Shown here: one piece after another, positions 1 through 7,982 of the stretch
Position numbering within the stretch: the stretch's first letter is position 1
Layout of the letters: each line of letters opens with the position of its first letter
From: Acidovorax soli
GTDB taxonomy: Bacteria; Pseudomonadota; Gammaproteobacteria; Burkholderiales; Burkholderiaceae_C
Assembly: GCF_014207955.1 (NCBI RefSeq)
Contig: NZ_JACHLK010000011.1
Span: forward strand, 62,001 to 126,000
Direction: 5' to 3'
DNA: 64,000 nucleotides
Notes under the pieces: generated by a model
Told to the model about the DNA's origin: nothing
Seen by the model: only the letters and a program-made list of their open reading frames with translations
Database searches by the model: none
Position numbers and translations under genes: made by a program

Positions 1-3000
1 GCATCAGGCTCTGGGTGAGGCTGGTGATGCGGCCTGCGGCGTCGTAGGTGTAGCTGCTGAACTCGGTGTTGGTGAGTTGGCCTGCGGTGTTGTACGTGCG
101 GCTGGCCGGGATGGCGGCTGCGCCGCCGGGCAGGCTCCAGCTCCAGCCGGTGGGCTGGCCCAGGGGGCTCCAGGTGATACCGCTGACCAAGGGTTGGCCG
201 GCCCAGGTCAGGCCGGTGAGCTGGCCGGTGGCGTCGTAGACGTTTTGCAGCACTTGGCCACCCGGGTAGGTGGTGCTGGCGAGCAGGCCCGTGGTGGGGT
301 GGTAGCTGTAGGCCAGGGTGCGGGTGTCGTTGTTGATGAGCTTTTGGGTCTGGCTCACCACACGGCCGTGCACGTCGCGCTGGTAGGTGGTGGTACCGCT
401 GGCGTCTTCGATCTCGCTCAGGTAGCCCTTGCTCGCCGGGGTCTGGTCGTAGCGCAGGGTGGTGGTGCCACCGGCGTGCACGATGGAGGTCGGGCGGCCC
501 AGCAGGTCGCGTGTGATGGTGGTGGCCTGGCCCAGGGCATTGGTGATGCTGCTGGGCAGGCCCAGGGCGTCGTACTGGGTGCTTTCGCTGCCGCTGTCGG
601 GGCTGGATTCCGACGTGGCGTTGCCCAGGGCGTCGCGGGTGTAGGTGGTGGTGACGCTCTTGGGGTCGGTGACGCTGGTGACGGCGTCGAGCGCGTTATA
701 GGTCAGCGAAGCGGTGGCGTTCTCGGCATTGGTGATGCTCTTGACCCGGCGCAAGGCATCCAGGCCTTGGCTGGTGGTCTCGTTCAGGCCATTTGTTTCA
801 CTAGACAGATCACCGTTGTAGTCATACTTGTAGCTGACACTCTGGCCAGCAGCGCTGGTGCTCGTCACACGGTTCAGGCTGTTAATGGTACGTGCGAGCT
901 GCCAGACCAGTTGCCCCTGGCCACCGCGCACCTCTTCGCTGATACGGTTGCCCATGTTGTCGAGCACATAGCTGCCCGTGCTGCCCCGGTTGTCACTCCA
1001 ACCAGTGAGGCGCTGGGCCGCATCGTAGCTGTAGGTGATGATTTGGCCGTGCGGCAGCGTGGCGGTCAGCACCTGACCGCCCGGGCTATAGGTGAGCGTA
1101 GTGAGTTGCCCTGCGCTGCTGCGGGACAGCATGCGGCCGCGGGCGTCGTAGGCATAGGCGGTCACCAGTCCATTGGGAGCGGCATAAGTAAGCACCCGGC
1201 CTCCAATGTCATAGGTAAACGCGCTCACATGGCCTACGGCATTGGTGCTCTGCGTGACGTTGCCCAATGCGTCATACGTATAGCTCGTTACCCCACCATT
1301 GGGGGCGGTTTCCGTGGCGACAAGTCCGGCAGCGTTGTAGGTCCACGTGGTCGTACGAGCCGAGCCGCCTGAACTGGCTTCGGCAATGCTCCGGGTGAGC
1401 CTATTGCCTGCATTGTCATAGGTATAGCTGGTTGTGCGCCCTGGCGACGAAACGCTAGCAGGCAGGGGCAGGTCAGCATGCCACGTTGTGGTGGTGGTAC
1501 GCGCTTCCGGTCGGCCAGACGCCTCCGTCACGCTCAATGGCAAGCGGCGAGCAGTGTCCCATTGGTAGGTGGTGTAGACGCTGTTGAAGTCGCCCTCGCG
1601 CTCGATCAGCCCAAGGTCATTTTGGACACGGGTATAGGCTTGCGAGTTGCTGGTTGCCGAATGCCAATTGCTACCGATTACTGCAAAATAACCACCTTTG
1701 CTACTGTAGTTATAGGTTCTACTTTGACCAAGGGGATCGACAACAGAAGCGGAAGAGCCAAGACTTGGGTATGAAACCGTATATTTATTGACCCCGCCAG
1801 CATGTTCTGTGCTGACCACAAGGCCTTTCTGATCATAGGCAAATGTAGAGAATCGCTGCCCCTGAATACTTACACCAGTAAGGAGATTCGCATTCAGGCT
1901 ATCTTCATAGTGATATGACCTATTTGTCCCATCACCGTACGTCACATTTTGGAGCCGCCCACTCGCATCAAAAGAATAGCCAATGGGGACGCCGTCAGAT
2001 GGCAAAACGCTGACAAGCCTTCCCGATCCGTCGTAAGTGAATTCCAGCGTGCGGCCAAAATGGTTGCGAACCAGCACAAGCTGCTTGCTCGCATTGTAGG
2101 TGTACTGAACCTTCAGGCCACTCCGTTCAGTAACAGAATCCAGTAAGCCGCTCTTAAAGAGAAAAACCACTCCATCCGAGGCCCTCCGCAGCTCGAACTC
2201 ATCTCCCGCGAAATTAAAAGAATTATTACCACTGAGTAGTCTCCACGGGCCTGGATCTTGACCAAAAGTATCCCGCACAAATACATTTCGCTCACCTCCT
2301 GGCAGATCCACATGCAGGATGTTCTCACTAACTTTTCTCAAAAAAGAATTGTGATTATGGCGCCACGCAAGCCCCAATCCTGAATTCTCGTTGCCAGCAT
2401 CTTTGACCCAGCTGCTGTGAAATAGCCGGATCATCTGGAGGCCATAAACAGCCCCACTGGAATGGTCTACTTCAGCCTGGATCTTATCCCCCGTAGCAGG
2501 GGAAATAGGATTTCCTACTGATCCGCCATCAGTCTTTGAAAAATTAGCATTGGAAAAATCAAACGCAGGCCCTGGCTTACTTGGACCTCCTCTTGCCGGG
2601 CAGGTATTACCCCCCGGATTCCCTCCTCCAGAGCTATTGTTTGAGGGAAACGTTGGAGGTGGCGGTGAAGGCTTCACCTCAACATACCTTTCGCATCGCC
2701 ACTCTTTTTTCTGATTGTCCTCAATCAAAAACCATTGCCGGCCACTAGGATAGGTCACACCCTCCTGATCACACTCGGCATGCGCCATAATCTCTCTGGT
2801 CGTCGATACATCCGAATTTTGATATATTGTGCGACGAACATCCCACACATACGATGTGGCCACTCCGTTGTAAACGGGATAGCCTGGCTCCGGCCTTACA
2901 TCGAAAGCTTCATATGTTATGTTCGGCGAATTATAAGTAGCATATTTTGCCCTGACATCAGCAAATGCGGCCGTCAAGGTTCTGTACTTGGTAGTCCAAT

Positions 3001-3124
3001 GGCTAATTCCACTAGCAGTTGTGTAGTAAATGTTCGGATTTTTCCTAATTACCACATCGGCCGCATGCCCCCCAGCATGAGCACACAGCAAAAGCGCAAA
3101 CAGAACAAAATAGCGACTATTCAC
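1..3124 (-). CDS. RHS-repeat protein, 5' part (3' end outside window)
   Basis: Large exported RHS/YD-repeat protein, open from a GTG start at 3124 to the window edge (about 1041 codons visible). GGGAGGGA lies just upstream of the GTG. The N-terminus (NSRYFVLFALLLCAHAGG) looks like a signal peptide. Around residues 185-300 come a Pro/Gly/Asn-rich linker and a DUF6531-like start of the RHS shell (GGSVGNPISPATGDK, then GLGLAWRHNHNS). From about residue 350 to the edge there are many YD repeats such as YTYDAAGRIT, FTYDGSGRLV and YSFDASGRL. RHS proteins form a hollow cocoon around a variable C-terminal toxin or effector. That C-terminus and any immunity gene lie beyond position 1, so the effector class is unknown. 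GC is clearly lower over roughly 1650-3124 than in the repeat region. Secretion by the general pathway rather than type VI is inferred from the apparent signal peptide. Confidence 0.9.
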   Translation of the reverse strand, partial: MNSRYFVLFALLLCAHAGGHAADVVIRKNPNIYYTTASGISHWTTKYRTLTAAFADVRAKYATYNSPNITYEAFDVRPEPGYPVYNGVATSYVWDVRRTIYQNSDVSTTREIMAHAECDQEGVTYPSGRQWFLIEDNQKKEWRCERYVEVKPSPPPPTFPSNNSSGGGNPGGNTCPARGGPSKPGPAFDFSNANFSKTDGGSVGNPISPATGDKIQAEVDHSSGAVYGLQMIRLFHSSWVKDAGNENSGLGLAWRHNHNSFLRKVSENILHVDLPGGERNVFVRDTFGQDPGPWRLLSGNNSFNFAGDEFELRRASDGVVFLFKSGLLDSVTERSGLKVQYTYNASKQLVLVRNHFGRTLEFTYDGSGRLVSVLPSDGVPIGYSFDASGRLQNVTYGDGTNRSYHYEDSLNANLLTGVSIQGQRFSTFAYDQKGLVVSTEHAGGVNKYTVSYPSLGSSASVVDPLGQSRTYNYSSKGGYFAVIGSNWHSATSNSQAYTRVQNDLGLIEREGDFNSVYTTYQWDTARRLPLSVTEASGRPEARTTTTTWHADLPLPASVSSPGRTTSYTYDNAGNRLTRSIAEASSGGSARTTTWTYNAAGLVATETAPNGGVTSYTYDALGNVTQSTNAVGHVSAFTYDIGGRVLTYAAPNGLVTAYAYDARGRMLSRSSAGQLTTLTYSPGGQVLTATLPHGQIITYSYDAAQRLTGWSDNRGSTGSYVLDNMGNRISEEVRGGQGQLVWQLARTINSLNRVTSTSAAGQSVSYKYDYNGDLSSETNGLNETTSQGLDALRRVKSITNAENATASLTYNALDAVTSVTDPKSVTTTYTRDALGNATSESSPDSGSESTQYDALGLPSSITNALGQATTITRDLLGRPTSIVHAGGTTTLRYDQTPASKGYLSEIEDASGTTTYQRDVHGRVVSQTQKLINNDTRTLAYSYHPTTGLLASTTYPGGQVLQNVYDATGQLTGLTWAGQPLVSGITWSPLGQPTGWSWSLPGGAAAIPASRTYNTAGQLTNTEFSSYTYDAAGRITSLTQSLM

Positions 3125-3737
3125 AGTCCCTCCCAAGCAGAAATTTTATATAACTCGAAAAATCATCAGACCGCGCATCCACTCAAGGAGAGACGCACGA
3201 CGCGCGGCTGTACTTTACCCAGTCCTCAAGCAAACCTGCTCAATCCCACGAACTCAGCGCAACAAAATGTTAAAAGCATAGAAAATGCAGCTTAAAAACA
3301 TCACCCATTTAGGTGAGCAGAGTTGAAACAAGCCAGCGCGAACAGCAAGCAGCCTCTCGGGAGAGTCTTCAAAAGGCAGTTGAAATGAAAAGGGCAGCAG
3401 ACCAGCACTTCAGCCGACCTGGAGCATGCAGCATGGGGAATCCCCGTGACCCGCCCTGCTCTACACCCTGCTGCGCTGCGCAGATCACAATCAATGGCCG
3501 TGCTCGCTCAGTCACAAATCCAGCTTCAGGCTGACAGGGCAGGAGGCCCGCATGACAATCTCGCACGGGTCGGCTATGAGCTGAGGCGAGGTCAGCCCCT
3601 TGAGCCAAAACACCATGAGTGAGACTGTGCCGTCGCGTTGGGCCGCGCAGCAGGTTGCGAAGACTGAGGTACAAGGCCACGCTGCGTCTCCTCATGCAGA
3701 ATGTCCCAATCTGCCCACCGAGAAAGAAGGAGCCCCC
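3125..3737. other. Intergenic stretch without a convincing gene
   Basis: Divergent spacer between the RHS gene and the next gene rightwards. The left half (about 3125-3310) is A/T-rich and probably carries the RHS promoter. The right half contains open frames on both strands, but none has a ribosome site, recognisable motif or codon bias like the neighbours. I see no repeat or RNA structure here. Confidence 0.5.
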
Positions 3738-4232
3738 ATGGAACGCGCCATCGAACTCGCAGGTTTCTTTGCCGCGCACGGCATCTGGTGCGTGGCCGAG
3801 GGGGAGCCCCTGACGCCCATGCTGGCCCAGGAGTCGGCGGCCTATGGGCGCAACATGCTGCGCTTTGCGGCCGACCAACTCGAAGAAGGCGTGGCCCAGG
3901 CGCAGGACTACCTGGACCAGAACCCGGGCCAGGCGGAGCGTGCGGCCATGGTGTACGACGGTTTCATCACCCTGCCCTCGGGCCGCACGGACGCCTTGAT
4001 CATCGTGGTGCGCTCGTACGCCAAGCCATCTGCCACCACGCTCACCATGGCCGTGCCCTACCGCAACGCGCAGTCACCCGACGGCTTTGCTGTGCACCGA
4101 CCCAAGTTCATGGGCTGGCAGGGGCCGGGCACGGCGGACTACAAGGTGCTGGGCGATGCGTTCTTTCGCGGGGTCGAATCGCACGAGGCGGCGGCGCCGG
4201 TGTGGGCGCAGCACAATGATGATTCGATCTGA
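3738..4232 (+). CDS. Uncharacterised 164-residue protein
   Basis: I do not recognise a named family. The start at 3738 (MERAIELAGFFAAHGIW) is preferred over upstream in-frame starts because AGAAGGAG sits 5 bases upstream. The protein is soluble, has no signal peptide or membrane segment, and is mixed alpha/beta (FITLPSGRTDALIIVVRSY, TLTMAVPYR, GFAVHRPKFMGW). It resembles lone cytoplasmic proteins of about 160 residues seen in many Proteobacteria, but that is memory, not a search. It is not coupled to a neighbour: 225 bases follow before the next start. Function unknown. Confidence 0.7.
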   Translation: MERAIELAGFFAAHGIWCVAEGEPLTPMLAQESAAYGRNMLRFAADQLEEGVAQAQDYLDQNPGQAERAAMVYDGFITLPSGRTDALIIVVRSYAKPSATTLTMAVPYRNAQSPDGFAVHRPKFMGWQGPGTADYKVLGDAFFRGVESHEAAAPVWAQHNDDSI

Positions 4233-4457
4233 TGAAGGGGGCGGTGCGCTGCCTCGCGAGGGAAGCCCCCGCCAACACATGGCCCAGTTTGATGGTGGAG
4301 GAAAGCTGCTGTTCTGTGGGCTGGGGGCGCAAGCATGCCAAGACCTGACCCCACCACCGTCTGGTTGTCAGATCGATACCCAAGGTGACAATGGCAGGCA
4401 TGAGCGTCCGCTTCCAACAGCCCAGTGAGATTCGCCAGCCATCAGTGGACAGAAGAC

Positions 4458-5024
4458 ATGTCACTGCAGTCCCAAATTGACGAGCTCGGTGCAAGACTCT
4501 CGGGTCTGATCCGTCGCCTCAGTGAATGTGGCTACGTCTTTGACCGGCCAGAAGCGGTGCTCCCAGGCCCCGACCCGCGCGCGGCGGAGGTGATCGACAG
4601 GATTTCGCGGGAGGTTGGGCCCGTTCCTGAAGCACTTGCATTGTTCTGGCTTCGCGTGGGGAGCGTTGATCTCTCAGGCTCACATCCCGATTGGAAAGAG
4701 CCGGCCCAGTGCCCCGATCAACTGATCGTGTTTCCGGCGTCTCTCGCGCTCTACCACCTTGAGGACGATGAGGGAGGTCGCCTTGAGTACGACCTTCCAT
4801 TCCAGATCGTTGTTGCGCCAGACGAACTGCACAAGGCAAACACCAGCGGCGGCCCGCCGTACTCGGTTTCGGTTCCTTCGGCAGCGATGGACCCACCTCT
4901 CAACAACTCGTCGGAGGCGGAGACGTTCCTGGAGCACATTGACCGCGCACTGCGTTGCGGCGGCTTCCCTGGCTTGGCAGGATGCAAGGACCATGGGTGG
5001 CCGCTGGACTCCTTGAAGTGCTGA
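4458..5024 (+). CDS. Uncharacterised soluble protein, possibly SUKH-like
   Basis: A 188-residue soluble protein starting at MSLQSQIDELGARL (a longer in-frame start lies at 4425). It opens with an amphipathic helix, then PVPEALALFWLRVGSVDLSG, HPDWKEPAQCPDQLIVFP and a C-terminal FLEHIDRALRCGGFPG. The pattern 'helix, then a bulky FW...VG..DL core' is reminiscent of SMI1/KNR4 (SUKH) immunity-type proteins, but no diagnostic motif is conclusive. It lies upstream of and divergent from the RHS gene, so it is not positioned as that gene's cognate immunity protein. Function unknown. Confidence 0.6.
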   Translation: MSLQSQIDELGARLSGLIRRLSECGYVFDRPEAVLPGPDPRAAEVIDRISREVGPVPEALALFWLRVGSVDLSGSHPDWKEPAQCPDQLIVFPASLALYHLEDDEGGRLEYDLPFQIVVAPDELHKANTSGGPPYSVSVPSAAMDPPLNNSSEAETFLEHIDRALRCGGFPGLAGCKDHGWPLDSLKC

Positions 5025-5121
5025 TGGGCAAGCCCCAATGCGCTGGGCTGCAGGCTTTCTTCCCTTCGGGCTGGCCCTGGCATGCGGTGGTGATTCGATC
5101 TGAGGCAGCGCCGGGTGGGCC

Positions 5122-5691
5122 CTATGCCGCGTGGGAGGCATGCCGCTGGATGAACTCCCGCGCCTGCGATGATTTCGTGAGTTCAACCCATTGCAGGTGG
5201 CCATACGCCGGGTCCTGGCGCAGCCCTGCGAACTTGACCCGGTTGCGTGCAAAGGTCGAGTACGACCACCACAGCACCGAGTCGCGCGAGAAGAACGCCA
5301 TGCGCAGTGATTCGCGGTTGCCGTGGGCCAGCTGGGTCCTCAGCAGGCCGCGGCTCACGGTGCGCCAGAGCACGCGCGGGAACACAATGCTGCGCCCATA
5401 GTTGAGCCACACGATGTGCGTGGCACGCCCCCACAGCAGCTCGCGCACGGCGGTGTAGTTGCCGTCGGCCACCCAATGCTCGCCCTCGGTCGCAGCGCGC
5501 ACGCTGGCCTCGAACTGCGCGGGCGGCACGGCAGCCCACCCGGGGCCCCAGTACAGGTTGTCGAGTTCGATGTGCGGGCTGCCGGTGGCCTGCGCGAGTG
5601 CCGCGGCAAAGGTGGTCTTGCCGGCACCACTGGTGCCGACGACTACGCAGCGCATGCGGGCATGGAAGAACGATGGCAGTTGCTCATTCAT
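5122..5691 (-). CDS. P-loop nucleotide kinase-like (FlaR/adenylate-kinase-like) protein
   Basis: A 189-residue P-loop NTPase. The Walker A motif GTSGAGKTT follows the first strand (MRCVVVG). DNLYWGPGWAAVP a little further on is typical of the small 'topology modulation/FlaR-like' branch of adenylate-kinase-fold proteins, and WVADGNYTAVRELLW and THIVWLNY give later strands. The start at 5691 is supported because its ATG overlaps the stop of the upstream gene by 4 bases (ATGA), implying translational coupling. A longer in-frame frame begins at 5712, and MRCVVVG at 5655 is an alternative. Substrate unknown; the family is usually annotated only as AAA/adenylate kinase. Confidence 0.8.
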   Translation of the reverse strand: MNEQLPSFFHARMRCVVVGTSGAGKTTFAAALAQATGSPHIELDNLYWGPGWAAVPPAQFEASVRAATEGEHWVADGNYTAVRELLWGRATHIVWLNYGRSIVFPRVLWRTVSRGLLRTQLAHGNRESLRMAFFSRDSVLWWSYSTFARNRVKFAGLRQDPAYGHLQWVELTKSSQAREFIQRHASHAA

Positions 5692-6161
5692 GCCGCCCCG
5701 GGCCCCTGCCACCAGGTGAAGGCCTTGCGCGCGGCGGCCACCGAGGGGTAGGCATAGTCGGAGCCGTGTGCATCGGTGATGCGCACGCTGCCATCGCTGA
5801 GCTGGTGCCAGGTCCAGCCCTCCACGCCCATGGACCCGCTTTGCAGCACCTCGGCAGCAGGTGGTGGCGGAGCAGGCTCGGGGGCCACCAGCACCGGCGC
5901 GGCGACCTGGGGCGCCTGTGCCGCGGCCGCGCCCGGGCCGCCAGGGCGGGCTTCGAGCAAACGGCGGATGGCGGCCAGGTCTTCGGTCTGCCGCAGGGCC
6001 TGGAGCACGCGGAAGAACACATACGGGATCACCGCAATCGCGATGGCCAGCGCCGCAATGGCCGCCTCCTGCGGGGCGCTTTGGGCAGTGAACATGCCCG
6101 TCAGCAGCACCAGCGCGGCCACGATGGCGCCGAACAGGCTCAAGAATCCAAAGAACTTCAT
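5688..6161 (-). CDS. Small membrane protein with C-terminal domain
   Basis: A 157-residue protein with two N-terminal membrane segments (FGFLSLFGAIVAALVLLTG and a stretch of alternating Ala/Ile ending VIPYVFF). A charged helix (LQALRQTEDLAAIRRLLEA), an Ala/Pro linker and a compact C-terminal region (GWTWHQLSDGSVRITDAHG, YAYPSVAAARKAFTWWQ) follow. The end of the frame overlaps the start of the P-loop gene (ATGA), so the two form an operon read leftwards. No family recognised. Confidence 0.7.
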   Translation of the reverse strand: MKFFGFLSLFGAIVAALVLLTGMFTAQSAPQEAAIAALAIAIAVIPYVFFRVLQALRQTEDLAAIRRLLEARPGGPGAAAAQAPQVAAPVLVAPEPAPPPPAAEVLQSGSMGVEGWTWHQLSDGSVRITDAHGSDYAYPSVAAARKAFTWWQGPGAA

Positions 6162-6240
6162 GGGTCTCTATCCTCCCGGTGGTTGCTTGTGGAATGGTCT
6201 GCGCCGGCTGCCCCGGTACGCCCAGGGTTTGGAATCGGCG

Positions 6241-7143
6241 TCAGGCCGTTGAATGTAAGGCAGCGGACCCCAGTTGCCCCGCCGCTACTTCCTGCACCAC
6301 CGCCTGCAAATGCTCCACCGCGGGGTTTGCAGCGCCCACGCTGTCGCGGTGCAGTGACACGCCCACGGACGGCAGCGCGGGCAGCCCCAGCGGCTTGCCC
6401 ACCGCGGCCAGGCCCGCGGGCACCTGGGCCGTGGCCCGGGGTGCCACGCCCAGCCCGGCCTGGGCGGCAGCCCAGATAGCCGAGACGCTGGCGCTGGTGA
6501 GCACCACGTGCCAGGGCCGGCCCATGCGCTCTAGTGCGGCGATGGCGGCCTGGCGAAAGCTGCAGGGCTGCTCCAGCAGCAGCAGGGGCACAGATGCATC
6601 GGGTGGTAGCGGCAGGTCTGGCTGCGCGATCCACTGTGTGGGCAGGCGGGCAATCGTTTGAGCACCGGTCTGCGCGCCTGGCTGCGCGCTGTATGACTCG
6701 CCAAACGCCAGCACCAGGTCCATCTCGCCGGCCTGCAGTTGCGCCAGCAGCGCGCTGCTGCGGTCCACGCGGATGTCGATGCGCACTGCAGGGTGCGCCC
6801 GCGCGAAGCGGGCCAGCGTGGCGGGCAGCCAGCCATCGGCAAAGTCCTGCGGCATGCCGAAGCGCACGCGGCCCTGCATGCGCGCGCCCTGCAGCGAGAG
6901 CACGGCCTCGTCATTGAGCGCAATGATGCGCCGCGCATGGCCCAGCAGCAGTTCGCCCGCCTCGGTCAGCGCCTGCTGGCGGCCCTGCTTGCGGAACAGG
7001 GGCGTGCCCACGCGCTCTTCCAGCGCCTTGATCTGCAGGCTCACCGCGCCGGGCGTGCGGTGCAGGCGCTCGGCGGCCTTGCCAAAGCCGCCGAGTTCGA
7101 CGGCGGTGACCAGGGTTTGCAGGGAAGGCAGATCGAGCAGCAT
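6241..7143 (-). CDS. LysR-type transcriptional regulator
   Basis: A 300-residue LTTR. The N-terminal winged helix-turn-helix is LPSLQTLVTAVELGGFGKAA...GAVSLQIKALEERVGTPLF. The effector domain follows from about residue 90 (RVRFGMPQDFADGWLP, DLVLAFGE). The start is taken at MLLDLPSLQ (7143), because the upstream in-frame extension to 7170 adds residues outside the family's normal N-terminus and would run into the operator. It is divergent from the DUF4865 gene; with the intergenic inverted repeat this suggests it controls both itself and that gene. The HTH is well conserved, while the inducer is not predictable. Confidence 0.92.
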   Translation of the reverse strand: MLLDLPSLQTLVTAVELGGFGKAAERLHRTPGAVSLQIKALEERVGTPLFRKQGRQQALTEAGELLLGHARRIIALNDEAVLSLQGARMQGRVRFGMPQDFADGWLPATLARFARAHPAVRIDIRVDRSSALLAQLQAGEMDLVLAFGESYSAQPGAQTGAQTIARLPTQWIAQPDLPLPPDASVPLLLLEQPCSFRQAAIAALERMGRPWHVVLTSASVSAIWAAAQAGLGVAPRATAQVPAGLAAVGKPLGLPALPSVGVSLHRDSVGAANPAVEHLQAVVQEVAAGQLGSAALHSTA

Positions 7144-7161
7144 GACCAATAGGTTAGCCGT

Positions 7162-7198
7162 TTTAAACAATCAAATCAAAACTATTCGATTGTTTAAA
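7162..7198. promoter_or_regulatory. Perfect 11-bp inverted repeat, candidate LysR operator
   Basis: TTTAAACAATC at 7162-7172 is the exact reverse complement of GATTGTTTAAA at 7188-7198, with a 15-base spacer. It lies in the A/T-rich gap between the divergent LysR and DUF4865 starts, overlapping where both promoters must be. It contains T-N11-A type halves, as expected for LTTR binding. Function as an operator is inferred from position. Confidence 0.6.
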
Positions 7199-7260
7199 TC
7201 AATGGCGCTTTCTACAGTGCATGGACTTCCACCCTGCCCCACCCTTGAAGGACGCCTGAC

Positions 7261-7851
7261 ATGCTTGCCATGCAATACGGATTCGACCTGCCCGATGACT
7301 TCGACATGGACACCCTGCGCCGCCGCATCCCGGAGATCGGCGGCCGCTTCGATGCCCTGCCCCACCTGCACCTGAAGGCCTTTTTGCTGGCCGGCCGCAC
7401 GGCCACGGCACCCAATCGCTACGCTCCCTTTTACCTTTGGGACGACCCTGCGGGCGCTGCCGGCTTTGTCACCTCGCCCGACTTTGCAGCGGTGCAGGCC
7501 CGATACGGGCGCCCGCTGGTGCATGGCTGGAACCCCATAGCCCACCTGCAGGGCCCGGCGGCCGGCCAGGTGCCGCGCTTTGCCACCCAGTACTTCGAGA
7601 ACCTGCCCGACACCACGGACCTGGTGCAGCGCGCCGCCGACGAGCGTGATGCCGCTGCCGAGCTGGCCAGCGCGCCGGTGGTGCACAGCGTGTTCGCGGG
7701 CCTGGATGCCCAGGGCTGGCAGGTGAACCGCACGGTGCTGTGGCAGGGCCCGCCGCCGGCGAGTGCCGCGGGGCGGGTGTTCGAGCTGCTGTACCTGTCG
7801 GCACCGCGGGGGGTGCGCAGCAGCGGCACGGGGGATGCCGCCCGGACCTAG
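7261..7851 (+). CDS. DUF4865 family protein
   Basis: A 196-residue cytoplasmic protein. The opening MLAMQYGFDLPDDFDMDTLRRRI, with PHLHLKAFLLAGR and NRYAPFYLWDDPAGAAGF, matches the DUF4865 family as I know it (a dimeric alpha/beta-barrel-like fold). This family is commonly found beside a divergent LysR gene, as here. The biochemical role is not established. The start at 7261 directly follows AAGGACGCCTGAC; an AAGGA site is well placed. Confidence 0.85.
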   Translation: MLAMQYGFDLPDDFDMDTLRRRIPEIGGRFDALPHLHLKAFLLAGRTATAPNRYAPFYLWDDPAGAAGFVTSPDFAAVQARYGRPLVHGWNPIAHLQGPAAGQVPRFATQYFENLPDTTDLVQRAADERDAAAELASAPVVHSVFAGLDAQGWQVNRTVLWQGPPPASAAGRVFELLYLSAPRGVRSSGTGDAART

Positions 7852-7982
7852 GCCATCGGGTCTCCCGCTGTTTGTGAGGAATATTGCCGCTTGGCGCCGG
7901 GAAACACGGCCACCCTGCTCGTCTAGCGCGGGCAGGCGCACCCACACTTGCTCCCACACCACCACCACCGAGGGAGTACTGC

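Noticed and set aside
77-1372. 431-codon plus-strand frame opposite the RHS repeats
   Set aside because: The minus strand encodes clear YD repeats in frame from a good start at 3124; the plus frame is a low-complexity Gly/Val/Ala shadow.
3369-3878. 169-codon minus-strand frame overlapping the 3738 gene
   Set aside because: No ribosome site or family pattern; the plus-strand gene has AGAAGGAG at the right distance and protein-like strands.
4458-5024. Immunity protein for the RHS toxin
   Set aside because: It lies upstream of and divergent from the RHS gene, whereas cognate immunity genes follow the toxin C-terminus, which here lies beyond position 1.
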